64,000 nucleotides of DNA from Hymenobacter mellowenesis (GCF_030581005.1 NZ_JAUQSX010000006.1:62001-126000); one strand, 5' to 3'. Positions 26,384 to 35,468 are shown, counted from the first letter of the stretch. Notes: generated from the letters alone by a model not told the origin. Numbers and translations: made by a program.

Positions 26384-26484
26384 CAGAACGTCATGCTGAG
26401 CGCAGTCGAAGTATCTCGCGTGCAGCAGTAATTAACTTACTTGCGCGGTAGAGATGTTTCGGCTGCGCTCAGCATGACGTTCTG
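26384..26484. repeat. dispersed palindrome family 1, copy E
   Basis: Arms at 26384-26417 and 26451-26484 start CAGAACGTCATGCTGAGCGC and pair with three mismatched positions. The loop contains the AT-rich core AGTAATTAACTTACT. It lies between dnaN and gldC, both on the minus strand. Confidence 0.93.
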
Positions 26485-26501
26485 AGTCAGTGCGATAAAA
26501 A

Positions 26502-27626
26502 TTATACGTAGTTGTTCAGCATCACCGGCATCACCAGCATCAGGATGCTTTCGTTGTCATCGGGCGTGGTGGGCATGAGCAGGCCGGCACGGTTGGGCGT
26601 GCTCAGCTCCAGTGTGATTTCCTCGGAGTCGATGTTCGACAGCATTTCGAGCAGGAAGCGGGCGTTGAAGCCGATTTCCATGTCCTCGCCGTCGTACTGG
26701 CACGTCAGGGTTTCCTTGGCTTCGTTGCTGAAATCCAGGTCCTCGGCCGACACCACCAACTCCGAGCCGGCCAGGCGCAGGCGTACCTGGTGGGTGGTTT
26801 TATTGGAGTAGATGCTGATGCGGCGCACCGAATTTAGTAGCTCCGAGCGGTTGATGATGAGCTTGTTGGGGTTGCTCACCGGAATCACGTTCTCGTAGTC
26901 CGGGTACCGCTCGTCGATGAGGCGGCACACGAGGCGCATCTGGTTGAAGCTGAAGAAGGCGTTGCTCTGGTTGAACTCCATCTTCACCGGCGTGGCCTCC
27001 GAGGGCAGGGTGCCTTTGAGCAGGTTGAAGGCTTTGCGCGGGATGATGAGGTTGGCGGTTTGGCCGGCGCCCACATCCTGGCGGCGGTAGCGCAGCAGGC
27101 GGTGGCCGTCGGTAGCCACGAAGGTCACCTGCGAGTCGGCCAGCTGCACCAGAATGCCGGTCATGGCCGGGCGCAGCTCGTCGGTGCTCACCGCGAAAAT
27201 GGTTTTGTTGATGGCGCGCGCGAGCGACGACGAGGGCATCTCAATCGGGGCCGAGCCCTTCACCACCGGCACGCGGGGGAAGTCGGCGGCGTTCTCGCCC
27301 GCCAGCTTGTAGCGGCCGTTCGAGGAGCTGATTTCGATGGTATAGGTTTCCTCGTCCAGCGTGAAGGTCACGGGTTGGTCGGGCAGGTTTTTGAGGGTAT
27401 CGAGCAGGATGCGGGCGGGGGCGGCAATGCGGCCGGTGTCGCGGGCTTCCACGGGCAGCTCGGTAATCATGCTCGTCTCCAGGTCGGAGGCGGTGATGGT
27501 GAGCTTACCGGCCTCAATCTCAAAGAGAAAGTTCTCCAGAATGGGCACCACGGGGTTGTTCGTAACCACGCCGTTGATGCTTTGCAGCTGCTTGAGCAGC
27601 GCGGAGGACGAAACAATAAATTTCAT
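26502..27626 (-). CDS. dnaN: DNA polymerase III beta subunit (sliding clamp)
   Basis: A 374-residue protein, normal for the clamp. MKFIVSSSALLKQLQSINGV at the start, ILENFLFEIEAGKLTITASDLE in domain I, FVATDGHRLLRYRRQ in domain II, and the C-terminal MLVMPVMLNNY (the M-P-M-R-like hydrophobic pocket that binds polymerase and other clamp partners) are all in place. It forms a ring dimer that tethers the replicase to DNA. The ATG at 27624-27626 is preceded by a -7 element TATCTTTG at 31 bases. Near neighbours dnaA and gyrB are not in the window, so this clamp gene is not next to an obvious origin. Confidence 0.98.
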   Translation of the reverse strand: MKFIVSSSALLKQLQSINGVVTNNPVVPILENFLFEIEAGKLTITASDLETSMITELPVEARDTGRIAAPARILLDTLKNLPDQPVTFTLDEETYTIEISSSNGRYKLAGENAADFPRVPVVKGSAPIEMPSSSLARAINKTIFAVSTDELRPAMTGILVQLADSQVTFVATDGHRLLRYRRQDVGAGQTANLIIPRKAFNLLKGTLPSEATPVKMEFNQSNAFFSFNQMRLVCRLIDERYPDYENVIPVSNPNKLIINRSELLNSVRRISIYSNKTTHQVRLRLAGSELVVSAEDLDFSNEAKETLTCQYDGEDMEIGFNARFLLEMLSNIDSEEITLELSTPNRAGLLMPTTPDDNESILMLVMPVMLNNYV

Positions 27627-27656
27627 AAGAGGGCCTGGGCTTTGGTTGGGGGAGGG

Positions 27657-27664
27657 CAAAGATA
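27657..27664 (-). promoter_or_regulatory. -7 promoter element of dnaN
   Basis: On the minus strand TATCTTTG, exact TAnnTTTG match, 31 bases upstream of the dnaN ATG. It gives an ordinary leader of about 25 bases. Confidence 0.6.
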
Positions 27665-27961
27665 CGCGGCGGGGTTGGGCTTTGGAAAGGGGAAGCGGGC
27701 CGGGGCAATACTTCTTTTGGCGGGCAGGAGCAGCGGGTTTAATTGGTGTCGCGCTGCTACTGGCTTCGCAGATTTCTGCGTTGGTAGAATGTCCCCCAAA
27801 GCTATGTTTCGGCACGCGCCTGCCTCGCTCAACGAGCCGACGCGCCGCTTCGGGATACATCCCAAGCGGCAAAAAACCGGCTTACCTTCGCTCACTGATT
27901 GAAAAGACCCTTGTTTTGCCCCAGAAACGAGGCAACAACCTGGCTGGCTCAACCAAAACCC

Positions 27962-28765
27962 ATGAAGCTTTTCGAGATTATGCCCCTCACGGCGCCGCGC
28001 GTGCCCATTGTCATCAGCGTGCCGCACGCCGGCACCGAGTTTCCCGACGACATCCGGGCCGAGCTGAAGCCCGGCCTGCTGCCGCCCGATGATACCGACT
28101 GGTTCGTGCATCAGCTCTACGATTTCGCCACCGAGTTGGGCATTCCCATCATCAAAGCCAATTACAGCCGCTGGGTGGTCGACCTCAACCGCAACCCCGA
28201 CAGCAGCCCGCTCTACCACGACGGCCGCGTGCTCACCGGCCTCTGCACCAGTACCACCTTCCTCGGCGAGCCCATTTACGCCGATGAGCGGCAGGAAGTA
28301 GCGCCGGCCGAAGTGGCCCGGCGCAGGACTATGTATTTCGAGCCTTACCACCAGGCGCTGCAGGAGCTGCTGGACGATACCCACGTGCTTTTCGGGGAAG
28401 TATTGCTCTGGGACTGTCATTCCATCCGACGCTCGGTGCCGGCTATTCACGCCGGGCCGTTCCCGGATTTGATTCTGGGCAGCGCCGATGAAACCTCGGC
28501 TTCAGCCGAAATCATCGGCGCGGCATTGCAGCAATTGGGCGCGGGGCCGTATTCGCTCAGCCACAACACGCCCTTCAAAGGCGGCTACATCACACGGCAC
28601 TTCGGCCGGCCCGAAGCCCGGCAGCACGCGCTCCAGCTCGAAATGTCCAAGGACCTGTACATGGACGATGCCGAGCAGGCCTACGACGAACAACGGGCCG
28701 GGCAAGTCCAGGCGGTGCTTCGTCAAACGCTGCTCACGCTGAGCCAGATGCTCAAACCTTATTAA
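27962..28765 (+). CDS. hutG: N-formylglutamate amidohydrolase
   Basis: A 267-residue enzyme of the N-formylglutamate deformylase family (HutG in the five-step histidine route: N-formyl-L-glutamate to glutamate plus formate). Diagnostic blocks are VPIVISVPHAGTEFPDDIR, DDTDWFVHQLYDFATELG, ANYSRWVVDLNRNPDSSPLY and LLWDCHSIRRSVP, which supply the zinc ligands and carboxylate contacts. The start ATG at 27962 was preferred to an upstream in-frame codon since MKLFEIM leads straight into the first strand. hutF follows 46 bases later, supporting this pathway over a general role. Confidence 0.92.
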   Translation: MKLFEIMPLTAPRVPIVISVPHAGTEFPDDIRAELKPGLLPPDDTDWFVHQLYDFATELGIPIIKANYSRWVVDLNRNPDSSPLYHDGRVLTGLCTSTTFLGEPIYADERQEVAPAEVARRRTMYFEPYHQALQELLDDTHVLFGEVLLWDCHSIRRSVPAIHAGPFPDLILGSADETSASAEIIGAALQQLGAGPYSLSHNTPFKGGYITRHFGRPEARQHALQLEMSKDLYMDDAEQAYDEQRAGQVQAVLRQTLLTLSQMLKPY

Positions 28766-28811
28766 AAACTACCATCCGGCTGCTTCGCCAGCCCCATCCG
28801 GCCGTTTGCTC

Positions 28812-30146
28812 ATGGTGTACTATCGGTTTTCTTCCCTGCTTTTAAAAGATGGCTGGCTCAGCCCGGCCTACGTTGGTGTCGACGAGCAGGGCCTGATTGG
28901 GTACCTCGCGTCACAGCCGCCCGCCGAAGCCGGCGCGGCCGTGCAGACGGTGGCGGGCGTGGCCTTGCCCGGCTTCCAGAATGCCCACTCGCACGCCTTC
29001 CAGTACGGCATGGCGGGGCAGGCCGAGCAGCACGCGCCCGGCACGCGCGACGATTTCTGGAGCTGGCGCGAGGCCATGTACGCCTGCGCCGAAACCTTCA
29101 GCCCTGAGCAGAATGAGCAGGTAGCCACCACCTTGTACCGCCACCTGCTACGCAACGGCTACACCTCAGTGGTCGAATTTCACTACCTGCACCACGACCC
29201 CACCGGCCGCCCATACACCAACCTGGGCGAAATGGGCGAGCGCCTGGTGGCCGCCGCTCGCACGGCCGGCATCAAAATCACCTTGGTGCCCGTGTTCTAT
29301 CAAAAAGGCGATTTCGGCCGGGAGCCCCAGCCCCGGCAGCGCCGGTTTATTTTACCAACGCTGGATGACTACCTGCGCCTGCTGGATGCCAACCGCGAAG
29401 CGGTGAAGCACTACGAGCGTGCCAGTCTGGGATTCGGCGTACACTCGCTCCGGGCCGTGGAGGCGGGCGATGTGCTGGCCACCCATTCCCAAGGCCCCGC
29501 CGACCTGCCTTTCCACCTCCACGCCGCCGAGCAAACGCTGGAAGTGGAGCGCAGCCTGGCCCACCTCGGCGCCCGTCCCGTAGAATGGCTGCTCGACAAC
29601 CTCCCGCTCAACGACCGGTTCCACCTCGTGCACTGCACCCACATGACCACCGATGAAACCACGCGCCTAGCCCGCTCCGGCGCGCAGGTCGTGCTCTGCC
29701 CCGGCACCGAGGGCAACCTGGGCGACGGCATCTTTCCGCTGGTGGAGTACGCCGAGGCCGGCGGCCGCTGGTCCATCGGCACCGACAGCCACATCAGCCT
29801 CAATCCGCTGGAAGACCTGCGCTGGCTCGATTACGGCCAGCGTCTCATCCACCGCCGCCGCAATATCTTCGCCGACGGCGCCTCCGTACTGGTCGATAAG
29901 ACCTTTTTCGCCGGCCACAAAGCCGCCGGGCGCACCCCCAAGGATTATTTCGCCCTCGGCCAGCCGCTCGATGCGGTGGTGTATGACAGTAGCCACCCGC
30001 TACTGGCGCAGGCCGGGCCGCAGCACCTGCTGCCCGCCGTGGTATATACGGCCGACCCTTCGGCCATTCTCGGCACGCTGGTGGATGGGCAGTGGGCGTA
30101 TTGGGCTGAGGAACTAAAACAGGGAAAAACTGCGCTTAGAGCATGA
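28812..30146 (+). CDS. hutF: formimidoylglutamate deiminase
   Basis: A 444-residue amidohydrolase-superfamily enzyme that converts N-formimino-L-glutamate to N-formyl-L-glutamate and ammonia. Metal ligands are HSH (59-61, in GFQNAHSHAFQYGMAG), HLHAAEQ, HCTHMT and the final aspartate of GTDSHISLNPLEDLRWLDYGQRL. The segment RDDFWSWREAMY is typical of HutF and not of guanine deaminase. It works just before the neighbouring hutG. hutH, hutU and hutI are not in this window. A two-codon longer TTG start exists; the ATG at 28812 fits better. Its stop overlaps the next start (ATGA). Confidence 0.93.
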   Translation: MVYYRFSSLLLKDGWLSPAYVGVDEQGLIGYLASQPPAEAGAAVQTVAGVALPGFQNAHSHAFQYGMAGQAEQHAPGTRDDFWSWREAMYACAETFSPEQNEQVATTLYRHLLRNGYTSVVEFHYLHHDPTGRPYTNLGEMGERLVAAARTAGIKITLVPVFYQKGDFGREPQPRQRRFILPTLDDYLRLLDANREAVKHYERASLGFGVHSLRAVEAGDVLATHSQGPADLPFHLHAAEQTLEVERSLAHLGARPVEWLLDNLPLNDRFHLVHCTHMTTDETTRLARSGAQVVLCPGTEGNLGDGIFPLVEYAEAGGRWSIGTDSHISLNPLEDLRWLDYGQRLIHRRRNIFADGASVLVDKTFFAGHKAAGRTPKDYFALGQPLDAVVYDSSHPLLAQAGPQHLLPAVVYTADPSAILGTLVDGQWAYWAEELKQGKTALRA

Positions 30147-31009
30147 TTTTAGAACAGAAAATTCTCAATTCGCTCGACCATGCGAATGATGGCTACTACT
30201 GCAATTTTATTCCGCTAAATCATCCATACTCCTACCTGATTGATACAAGGTTAAATGTGTTTCGTGGTGACGGGCAATGGGCAATAGCTGCTGAAATCCT
30301 TGGCTATAATCCGAGAGGCAGCCGCATAGAATTGAATATCTTCTACTATGGGAACTGTCTGATTAATCTGGAGAGGTATAATAATCGGGATACCAATTAC
30401 TACGATGCCGCCCCGATTGACGAAGATTCCTTCAGCGCAGCCACTACTGATGGTTTGTTGAATCCTGAAGCAACCACCTTATTGGTGCACGGCGCCAAAT
30501 TGGCCTTAAGCCATAACAAGGATGATTATGAACGCGCCGGGATTGGCTTGGTAGAATATGAGCCGGGCAGCATAAGCATGGAAGAAGTAGGCCGGCTGCT
30601 GATTACGCAAAATCAAGCAGCGTTTCGAGCTACTGATGCTGAGTTATATAAATCGATTCCTGAGCATCTAAGGAAGCTTCTAGTACTGGACCATTGGTAC
30701 CATAAGGACTTTACAGTTGGTCCGCCCAAAATTATGTCTGATGAGGACATTTTTAGGGCATACGAGTTAAATCGGGGTATAGGAGGGCTGCACGGGATGA
30801 GTGTGGAAGCATTAACTGCGACTATTCGAGCCCAGGAGCGGCGCATGGGAAAGTTTGAACGGGAGCAGTGGAATACTGACCGTCCCAGCAGCTACGAAAC
30901 TTGGCAGCAGCTTGCAAAAGTGCTGCAAACAGGTGACACCAGCCATTACAAACCCACGCTGGCACCAAATACCCACTGGTCGAATTGGCCTGAGTCTGGC
31001 TCGTTATAA
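30143..31009 (+). CDS. orphan protein, unknown function, AT-richer
   Basis: A 288-residue protein starting MILEQKILNSLDHANDGYYC. No signal peptide or membrane helix. The body has Tyr- and Asn-rich strands (YSYLIDTRLNVFRGDGQWAI, NIFYYGNCLINLERYNNRDT) followed by helices (ERRMGKFEREQW). I do not recognise a family with certainty; it may belong to a DUF family common in Bacteroidota, and in overall style it resembles immunity or accessory proteins, but this is only an impression. The start overlaps the hutF stop by four bases. Base composition is clearly less GC-rich than that of hutF and gldG, which suggests acquisition from elsewhere. Confidence 0.65.
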   Translation: MILEQKILNSLDHANDGYYCNFIPLNHPYSYLIDTRLNVFRGDGQWAIAAEILGYNPRGSRIELNIFYYGNCLINLERYNNRDTNYYDAAPIDEDSFSAATTDGLLNPEATTLLVHGAKLALSHNKDDYERAGIGLVEYEPGSISMEEVGRLLITQNQAAFRATDAELYKSIPEHLRKLLVLDHWYHKDFTVGPPKIMSDEDIFRAYELNRGIGGLHGMSVEALTATIRAQERRMGKFEREQWNTDRPSSYETWQQLAKVLQTGDTSHYKPTLAPNTHWSNWPESGSL

Positions 31010-31017
31010 CGGCCCCT

Positions 31018-32742
31018 CTAACTCCCAAACGCCGCGTAGCGCCGCTTGCGTCGCCACGCCCGCACGGCCCCGAACGCGCCCAGCAGCGCCAGCGGCACGC
31101 CGAGGTTGAGCAGTTGCCAGCGGCGGCGCTGTTCGGCCAGCTTTACTTTGTCGAGGGGGCGGAGGGTGATTTGCTTGCCGCGCACGGCGATGAGGCCGGT
31201 TTCGTCAAGCAGGTAATCGGTGGCGTTGAGCACCAGCTCGCGGTTGGCGAATTCGGTGTTGGCCAGGCGGTCGAAGCCCAGGCGGTAGGGATTGCCGGTT
31301 TTGGGGTCAATGTCGGAGCGGATGAAGTCGCCGTCGGAAATGACCAGGATTTTGCTGGGCTTGGCGTTGGCCGGCTTTTCGGGCTGGAACTGCAGGGTGC
31401 CGGGCCGGGCACGGTTGGCGAAGAGCGAAGTGAACTGGCCTTCAAGTAAGTAGCCCACAGGCTGAAAACTCTTTTGGTAGAGCTTGGGGTTGGGCTCCAG
31501 GCGGGCATCGTTGAAGTTGATGGGCACCGGGGCAGGCAGTACGCGGGTGTAGCGCGAGGTGCTCATGAGCGCCGTTTTGCGGATGCCGGTGGCTTTCACC
31601 GTATCCATGTTGCCCGTGAACTTGAGGTACACCGCATCCAGGTTGCGGGTGATGGGGTGGGGGCTGAACTTGTTGATGAGCGGGTAGAGCTGCCAGGGCA
31701 TGGGCTCGATTTTGGGCTTGTTGCCATCGAGGCCGGTCACGAGCGGAATCTGGCCGCTGTTGAGGTCGAGCAGCAGATTCTGGTTTAGGCGCAGGCCGTA
31801 TTTGAAGAACAGGTCGTCGAGGTTGAGGTCGTAGGGCGTCGCCAGGGCCACGCCGTTGCGGCTCACGCTGTCGAGGTCCACGCGCAGCGCGTCCACGAAA
31901 AACATGGCCTTTCCGCCTTGGGTGATGAACTGGTCGAGCTTGAACTTGTCGTCTTCAGAATAGGGCGTTTTGGGCTGGGCCACCACGATGGCATCGAGCG
32001 CGCTCAAATCCTTCACCTTGCTCAGCGTGACGCGAAACACGTCGTACTGTTGCTGCCAGGTGCCGAGGATGTCGCCAGCCTGCGCGTTGGTCAGCTCGCC
32101 GTGGCCTTCCACCACACCGATGCGCTTGCGCAGCGTCGGCACTAGCGTGCGGATGGTGCTGGCCAACTCGTATTCCAGCCCTTCGATGCTTTGGTTGAGG
32201 CGCACGTCGGCTGGGGCGGCTTGGTTGCCGCGCAGCAGCAGCACGTTTTTGTCTTTGCCGCCCACGCTCACCACAGCGTAGGGAAAAATGATTTTCTCCA
32301 CGCGCTTGCCGTTTTCGGTGGCGCCAAGGTTGGTGGGTTTCAGCCCTTTCTTGAACAGCGAGGTATAGAAGGCGTTGCGCGCGGCTTCGGTGCTGCCGGC
32401 GCTGGGGTCGATAAAAATGTAGTTCAGGTTAGCCCCACCGTATACCTGGAATTCGGTCAGCGTCTCGCGCACACCCTGCTCTAAGCGGCGAAAAGCGGGT
32501 GGGAAGTCGCCGGTCAGGTACACCGTAATGGTGACCGGCTGCTTGAGGTCGCGCAGCAACGTTTTAGTAGCCGGCGACATCGTGTAGCGCTTTTCTTCGG
32601 TCAAATCAAGCCGGAAGAAGAAGCGCTGGGCAATAAAGTTAAACAGCAATAGTCCGCCTAAAACGGCGGCAAACGTGAGCAAATCGCGCTGCTTACGCGA
32701 TGCAGGAACCGGAGCCGGAGGAGTAGTCAACGTATTTTCCAT
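31018..32742 (-). CDS. gldG: gliding motility ABC transporter component GldG
   Basis: A 574-residue membrane-bound protein. A cytosolic N-terminus and one helix (LTFAAVLGGLLLFNFIAQ) are followed by FFRLDLTEEKRYTMSPATKT, the hallmark of the GldG/ABC-type uncharacterised transporter family, then a large periplasmic domain (VTITVYLTGDFPPAFRRLEQ, RIGVVEGHGELTNAQAGDIL, GGKAMFFVDALRVDL) and a C-terminal helix (LLNLGVPLALLGAFGAVRAW) with a basic tail. It works with GldF and GldA; the transporter is required for gliding in Flavobacterium, although not in all relatives. The start ATG (32740-32742) shares a base with the gldF stop, so the two are coupled. Confidence 0.92.
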   Translation of the reverse strand: MENTLTTPPAPVPASRKQRDLLTFAAVLGGLLLFNFIAQRFFFRLDLTEEKRYTMSPATKTLLRDLKQPVTITVYLTGDFPPAFRRLEQGVRETLTEFQVYGGANLNYIFIDPSAGSTEAARNAFYTSLFKKGLKPTNLGATENGKRVEKIIFPYAVVSVGGKDKNVLLLRGNQAAPADVRLNQSIEGLEYELASTIRTLVPTLRKRIGVVEGHGELTNAQAGDILGTWQQQYDVFRVTLSKVKDLSALDAIVVAQPKTPYSEDDKFKLDQFITQGGKAMFFVDALRVDLDSVSRNGVALATPYDLNLDDLFFKYGLRLNQNLLLDLNSGQIPLVTGLDGNKPKIEPMPWQLYPLINKFSPHPITRNLDAVYLKFTGNMDTVKATGIRKTALMSTSRYTRVLPAPVPINFNDARLEPNPKLYQKSFQPVGYLLEGQFTSLFANRARPGTLQFQPEKPANAKPSKILVISDGDFIRSDIDPKTGNPYRLGFDRLANTEFANRELVLNATDYLLDETGLIAVRGKQITLRPLDKVKLAEQRRRWQLLNLGVPLALLGAFGAVRAWRRKRRYAAFGS

Positions 32743-33467
32743 TACCAATTACGACTCCGTAAGGCCAGGCGCGTGGCTTGTAGCGCCACGGCCACCACAC
32801 TGAAGAAATAAACCAGGTCCCGCGAGTCAACCAAGCCCTTGCTTAGGTCGCGGTAGTGCGCCGCTATGCCCAGTTGGCTCACGTAATAAGCCGAACTGCC
32901 TTGCAGCACCGAGGCCAGCGAATCGAATCCCGAGTAAACCAGAAAGCAGCCCACCACCGCTACCAGAAACGCAATAATCTGGTCGCGCGTGAGGGCCGAA
33001 GCCAGCACGCCAATGGCCGCAAATACCGCCGCCAGCAACGCCAGCCCCAGATAAGACCCCACCGTGGCGGCCGAGTCGATGTTGCCCTCGGGGCTGCCCA
33101 GCTTATACACCGAATAATAGTAAAGCAGCGTTGGAACCAGCGCCAGTAATGCCAACAGGAAACACGCCAGATATTTGCCGCCAATTATCTGCCCGTCCGT
33201 CAGCGGGCGCGTCAGCAGCAGCTCAATGGTGCCGGCCTTTTTCTCCTCTGCAAAGGTCCGCATGGTGATGGCCGGAATCAGAAACAGGAAAATCCACGGC
33301 GCCAGGTTAAACAGCGTTTGCAGGTCGGCGTAGCCGTAATCGAGCACGCTGCTATCGGGGAAAACCCAGACGAACAGGCCCGTTGCAACCAGGAAAACCC
33401 CCAGCACCACGTAGGCCACTGGGGAATTCAGGAAGGCATTGAATTCTTTTCTTAAAATGGTGAGCAT
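32742..33467 (-). CDS. gldF: gliding motility ABC transporter permease GldF
   Basis: A 241-residue inner-membrane permease with six hydrophobic segments (SPVAYVVLGVFLVATGLFVW, LAPWIFLFLIPAITM, YLACFLLALLALVPTLLYYY, YLGLALLAAVFAAIGVLASAL, IIAFLVAVVGCFLVYSGF and the C-terminal one). The loop FAEEKKAGTIELLLTRPLTD is the conserved coupling helix of GldF/ABC-2 permeases and touches the ATPase. The 3' end joins gldG as TAATG. gldA lies upstream on the same strand, but a 103-base palindrome separates them. Confidence 0.92.
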   Translation of the reverse strand: MLTILRKEFNAFLNSPVAYVVLGVFLVATGLFVWVFPDSSVLDYGYADLQTLFNLAPWIFLFLIPAITMRTFAEEKKAGTIELLLTRPLTDGQIIGGKYLACFLLALLALVPTLLYYYSVYKLGSPEGNIDSAATVGSYLGLALLAAVFAAIGVLASALTRDQIIAFLVAVVGCFLVYSGFDSLASVLQGSSAYYVSQLGIAAHYRDLSKGLVDSRDLVYFFSVVAVALQATRLALRSRNW

Positions 33468-33484
33468 AGGCTGGGACGTCCACC

Positions 33485-33587
33485 AAAGAACGTCATGCTG
33501 AGCGCAGTCGAAGCATCTCTACTGCGCAAGTAATTAATTTAGTATAGCGGTAGAGATGCTTCGGCTGCGCTCAGCATGACGTTCTTT
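33485..33587. repeat. dispersed palindrome family 1, copy F
   Basis: Arms of about 38 bases (33485-33522 and 33550-33587) starting AAAGAACGTCATGCTGAGCG, with one mismatch. The loop holds GTAATTAATTTAGTAT. It sits inside the gldA-gldF-gldG group, 18 bases before the gldF ATG. Confidence 0.95.
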
Positions 33588-33610
33588 TTAGTTGGGGCTT
33601 TCATTCACTT

Positions 33611-34519
33611 TTATTTCGTCAATTCCCCAAATACCTCCTCCAGGCTCTGGTGCTCCTGCCGCAGCCCCAGCAGAATCCAGCCTTCCTGCCCGGCCAGGCG
33701 CGAGACAGCGGCGCGCACGTCCACGCCCGGCGCGGTTCGCAGCAACACGGTGCCACCCGGCGCGGCCTCTACGTGGCGCACGCCGGGGAGCTGGGCCAGC
33801 TTGGCCGCATCCACCGCGCCTTCAAACTCGGCGCGTACCACGGTTTCGCCGGCGGCGCGGGCGGCCAGCTCGGCCACCGGGCTGTCGGCCACCAGCTTGC
33901 CCCGGCTTATGATGAGCACGCGTGAGCACAAAGCCGTGACTTCGGGCAGAATATGGGTGCTGAAAATGACGGTTTTGTCCTCGCCCACCTCGCGGATGAG
34001 CTGGCGGATTTCCAGAATCTGGTTGGGGTCGAGGCCGGTGGTGGGCTCGTCGAGGATGAGGACGTCGGGGTCGTGGATGAGGGCCTGGGCCAGGCCCACG
34101 CGCTGCCGATAACCCTTGCTGAGCGCGCCAATCTGCTTGTTTTGTTCGCGGCTGAGGCCCACGCGGCGCACCAACTCGGCTACGCGGGCGCGCAGGTTTT
34201 TGCCGCTCAGGCCGTGCACCGAGCCGATGAATTCGAGGTACTCGTGCACGTACATGTCGAGGTAGAGCGGGTTGTGCTCGGGCAGGTAGCCCACGTGGTG
34301 GCGCACGGCCAGGCTGTCGGTAAGAACGTCGTGGCCGGCCACGCGCACGGTGCCGGCGGTAGGAGGAAGGTAGCCGGTGGCAATTTTCATGGTGGTGCTC
34401 TTGCCCGCGCCATTCGGCCCGAGGAAGCCCACGATTTCACCCTTGCCCGCCGTGAAGCTGATATTGTCCACGGCATTCTGGGTGCCGTAGGTTTTGGTCA
34501 GGTGCTCGATTTCTACCAT
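33611..34519 (-). CDS. gldA: gliding motility ABC transporter ATPase GldA
   Basis: A 302-residue ATP-binding protein. Walker A GPNGAGKST (about 34-42), LSKGYRQRVGLAQAL as signature, Walker B VLILDEPTTGLDPNQ, H-loop in FSTHILPE, and MVEIEHLTKTYGTQNAVDNI at the start match GldA. The C-terminal 80 residues form the extra domain seen in ABC-2 ATPases (EGWILLGLRQEHQSLEEVFG). With GldF and GldG it forms the gliding-associated ABC transporter in the inner membrane. Start ATG 34517-34519. A small membrane gene lies 11 bases upstream. Confidence 0.93.
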   Translation of the reverse strand: MVEIEHLTKTYGTQNAVDNISFTAGKGEIVGFLGPNGAGKSTTMKIATGYLPPTAGTVRVAGHDVLTDSLAVRHHVGYLPEHNPLYLDMYVHEYLEFIGSVHGLSGKNLRARVAELVRRVGLSREQNKQIGALSKGYRQRVGLAQALIHDPDVLILDEPTTGLDPNQILEIRQLIREVGEDKTVIFSTHILPEVTALCSRVLIISRGKLVADSPVAELAARAAGETVVRAEFEGAVDAAKLAQLPGVRHVEAAPGGTVLLRTAPGVDVRAAVSRLAGQEGWILLGLRQEHQSLEEVFGELTK

Positions 34520-34530
34520 ATATCAATTCT

Positions 34531-34692
34531 TTAAACAACTAACAGGGCTACAGCCAAAGGTGCAATTTGGATAATTAGCCAAATAATGGCTATCCATACA
34601 AAAAGCCCTTTTGTTCCTTTCCAGCGAGGTTCTGAAGCACGCCATTGGCGAACGGAATACCACAGTAAAACAAGCCCGGGAATGAAGAACAT
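34531..34692 (-). CDS. 53-residue membrane peptide
   Basis: A short gene from ATG at 34690-34692: MFFIPGLVLLWYSVRQWRAS, then a basic loop and a second hydrophobic run (GLFVWIAIIWLIIQIAPLAV). Two membrane-spanning helices with a charged loop. It starts two bases after the stop of the short-chain dehydrogenase gene and ends 11 bases before gldA, so it is likely in one transcript. Codons have the genome's usual bias only in part. No family recognised. Confidence 0.5.
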   Translation of the reverse strand: MFFIPGLVLLWYSVRQWRASEPRWKGTKGLFVWIAIIWLIIQIAPLAVALLVV

Positions 34693-34694
34693 GG

Positions 34695-35387
34695 CTACTT
34701 CACCTGCGCCGGCCGCAACTGTATTTCTGAAATCATGGTCGTGTCCGGCGCTTCCACAGCGTGCACAATAGCGGCGGCAATGTCTTCGGGCTGCATCTTG
34801 TGCGGGTCGGGCGCGGGGCCGGGTTCTTTGCCGTTGAAGTTGGTTTCCACCGAGCCGGGCATCACGCACGTCACGCGGATGCCGGCCGGGCGCAATTCCT
34901 TAAATAAGGCATCTGAAAAGCCGCGCACCGCAAACTTAGTGGCGCAGTAGCCCGACATGCCGGCCGTTCCCGCCGTGCCGGCCAGCGACGCCACGTTCAC
35001 GATGTGGCCTTGTTTCTGGCGCTTCATCTGCGGCAACACGGCGCGGGTGCAGAGAAAAGTGCCCAGCACGTTGGTGTCGAACATCGTCTTCCAGTCCTCG
35101 GTTTTGAAGCCGTCGACGTCGCCCATGATGCCCAGGCCGGCGTTGTTCACCAGCACGTGGATTTCGGGGCCCAACTCGCGCTGGGTGTTGGTGAAAGCTT
35201 CGGCAATGGAGTGCTCGTCCTGCACATCGCACTCGAAAAACTGGAACCGGTCGTGCGCCAGCCCCTCGGGGGCGGTGCGGGCCCAGCCGGCCACGGCAGC
35301 GCCTCGCGCCAGCAGCGCTTCGACGGTGGCCCGGCCAATTCCTTTGCTGGCGCCGGTCACGATGGCAACTTTACCGGTAAGGTCCAT
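34695..35387 (-). CDS. short-chain dehydrogenase/reductase
   Basis: A 230-residue Rossmann enzyme: TGASKGIGRA near the start (NAD(P) glycine motif), NNAGLGIMG, catalytic Ser in NVASLAGTAG and Tyr-x-x-x-Lys in YCATK, all in normal order. The lack of a specificity signature leaves the substrate unknown; 3-oxoacyl reductases look alike. Start ATG 35385-35387. It is the first of the group with the 53-residue peptide and gldA. The neighbour on the other side is divergent. Confidence 0.87.
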   Translation of the reverse strand: MDLTGKVAIVTGASKGIGRATVEALLARGAAVAGWARTAPEGLAHDRFQFFECDVQDEHSIAEAFTNTQRELGPEIHVLVNNAGLGIMGDVDGFKTEDWKTMFDTNVLGTFLCTRAVLPQMKRQKQGHIVNVASLAGTAGTAGMSGYCATKFAVRGFSDALFKELRPAGIRVTCVMPGSVETNFNGKEPGPAPDPHKMQPEDIAAAIVHAVEAPDTTMISEIQLRPAQVK

Positions 35388-35468
35388 TTATCTTTGGAAA
35401 AAGTAAGGAAGCAAATGCGCAAGATGAGTTTGCGGCCGCAAGTTAGCGGCCCGGGAGGGTTAAACGGA

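Noticed and set aside
22038..26484. Closely spaced repeats as a CRISPR array
   Set aside because: The units are inverted, 90-105 bases, about 1 kb apart with whole genes between them. There are no short direct repeats with spacers and no cas gene.
26384..33587. Mismatches in copies E and F as RNA wobble pairs showing RNA selection
   Set aside because: The mismatches are G-T pairs only on the plus strand, whereas the surrounding genes are transcribed from the minus strand, where the same positions would be A-C mismatches.
34531..34869. Longer 112-codon form of the small membrane peptide
   Set aside because: The first 59 codons overlap the dehydrogenase gene in another frame and are Arg/Gly-rich shadow sequence; the ATG at 34692 fits the gene border.
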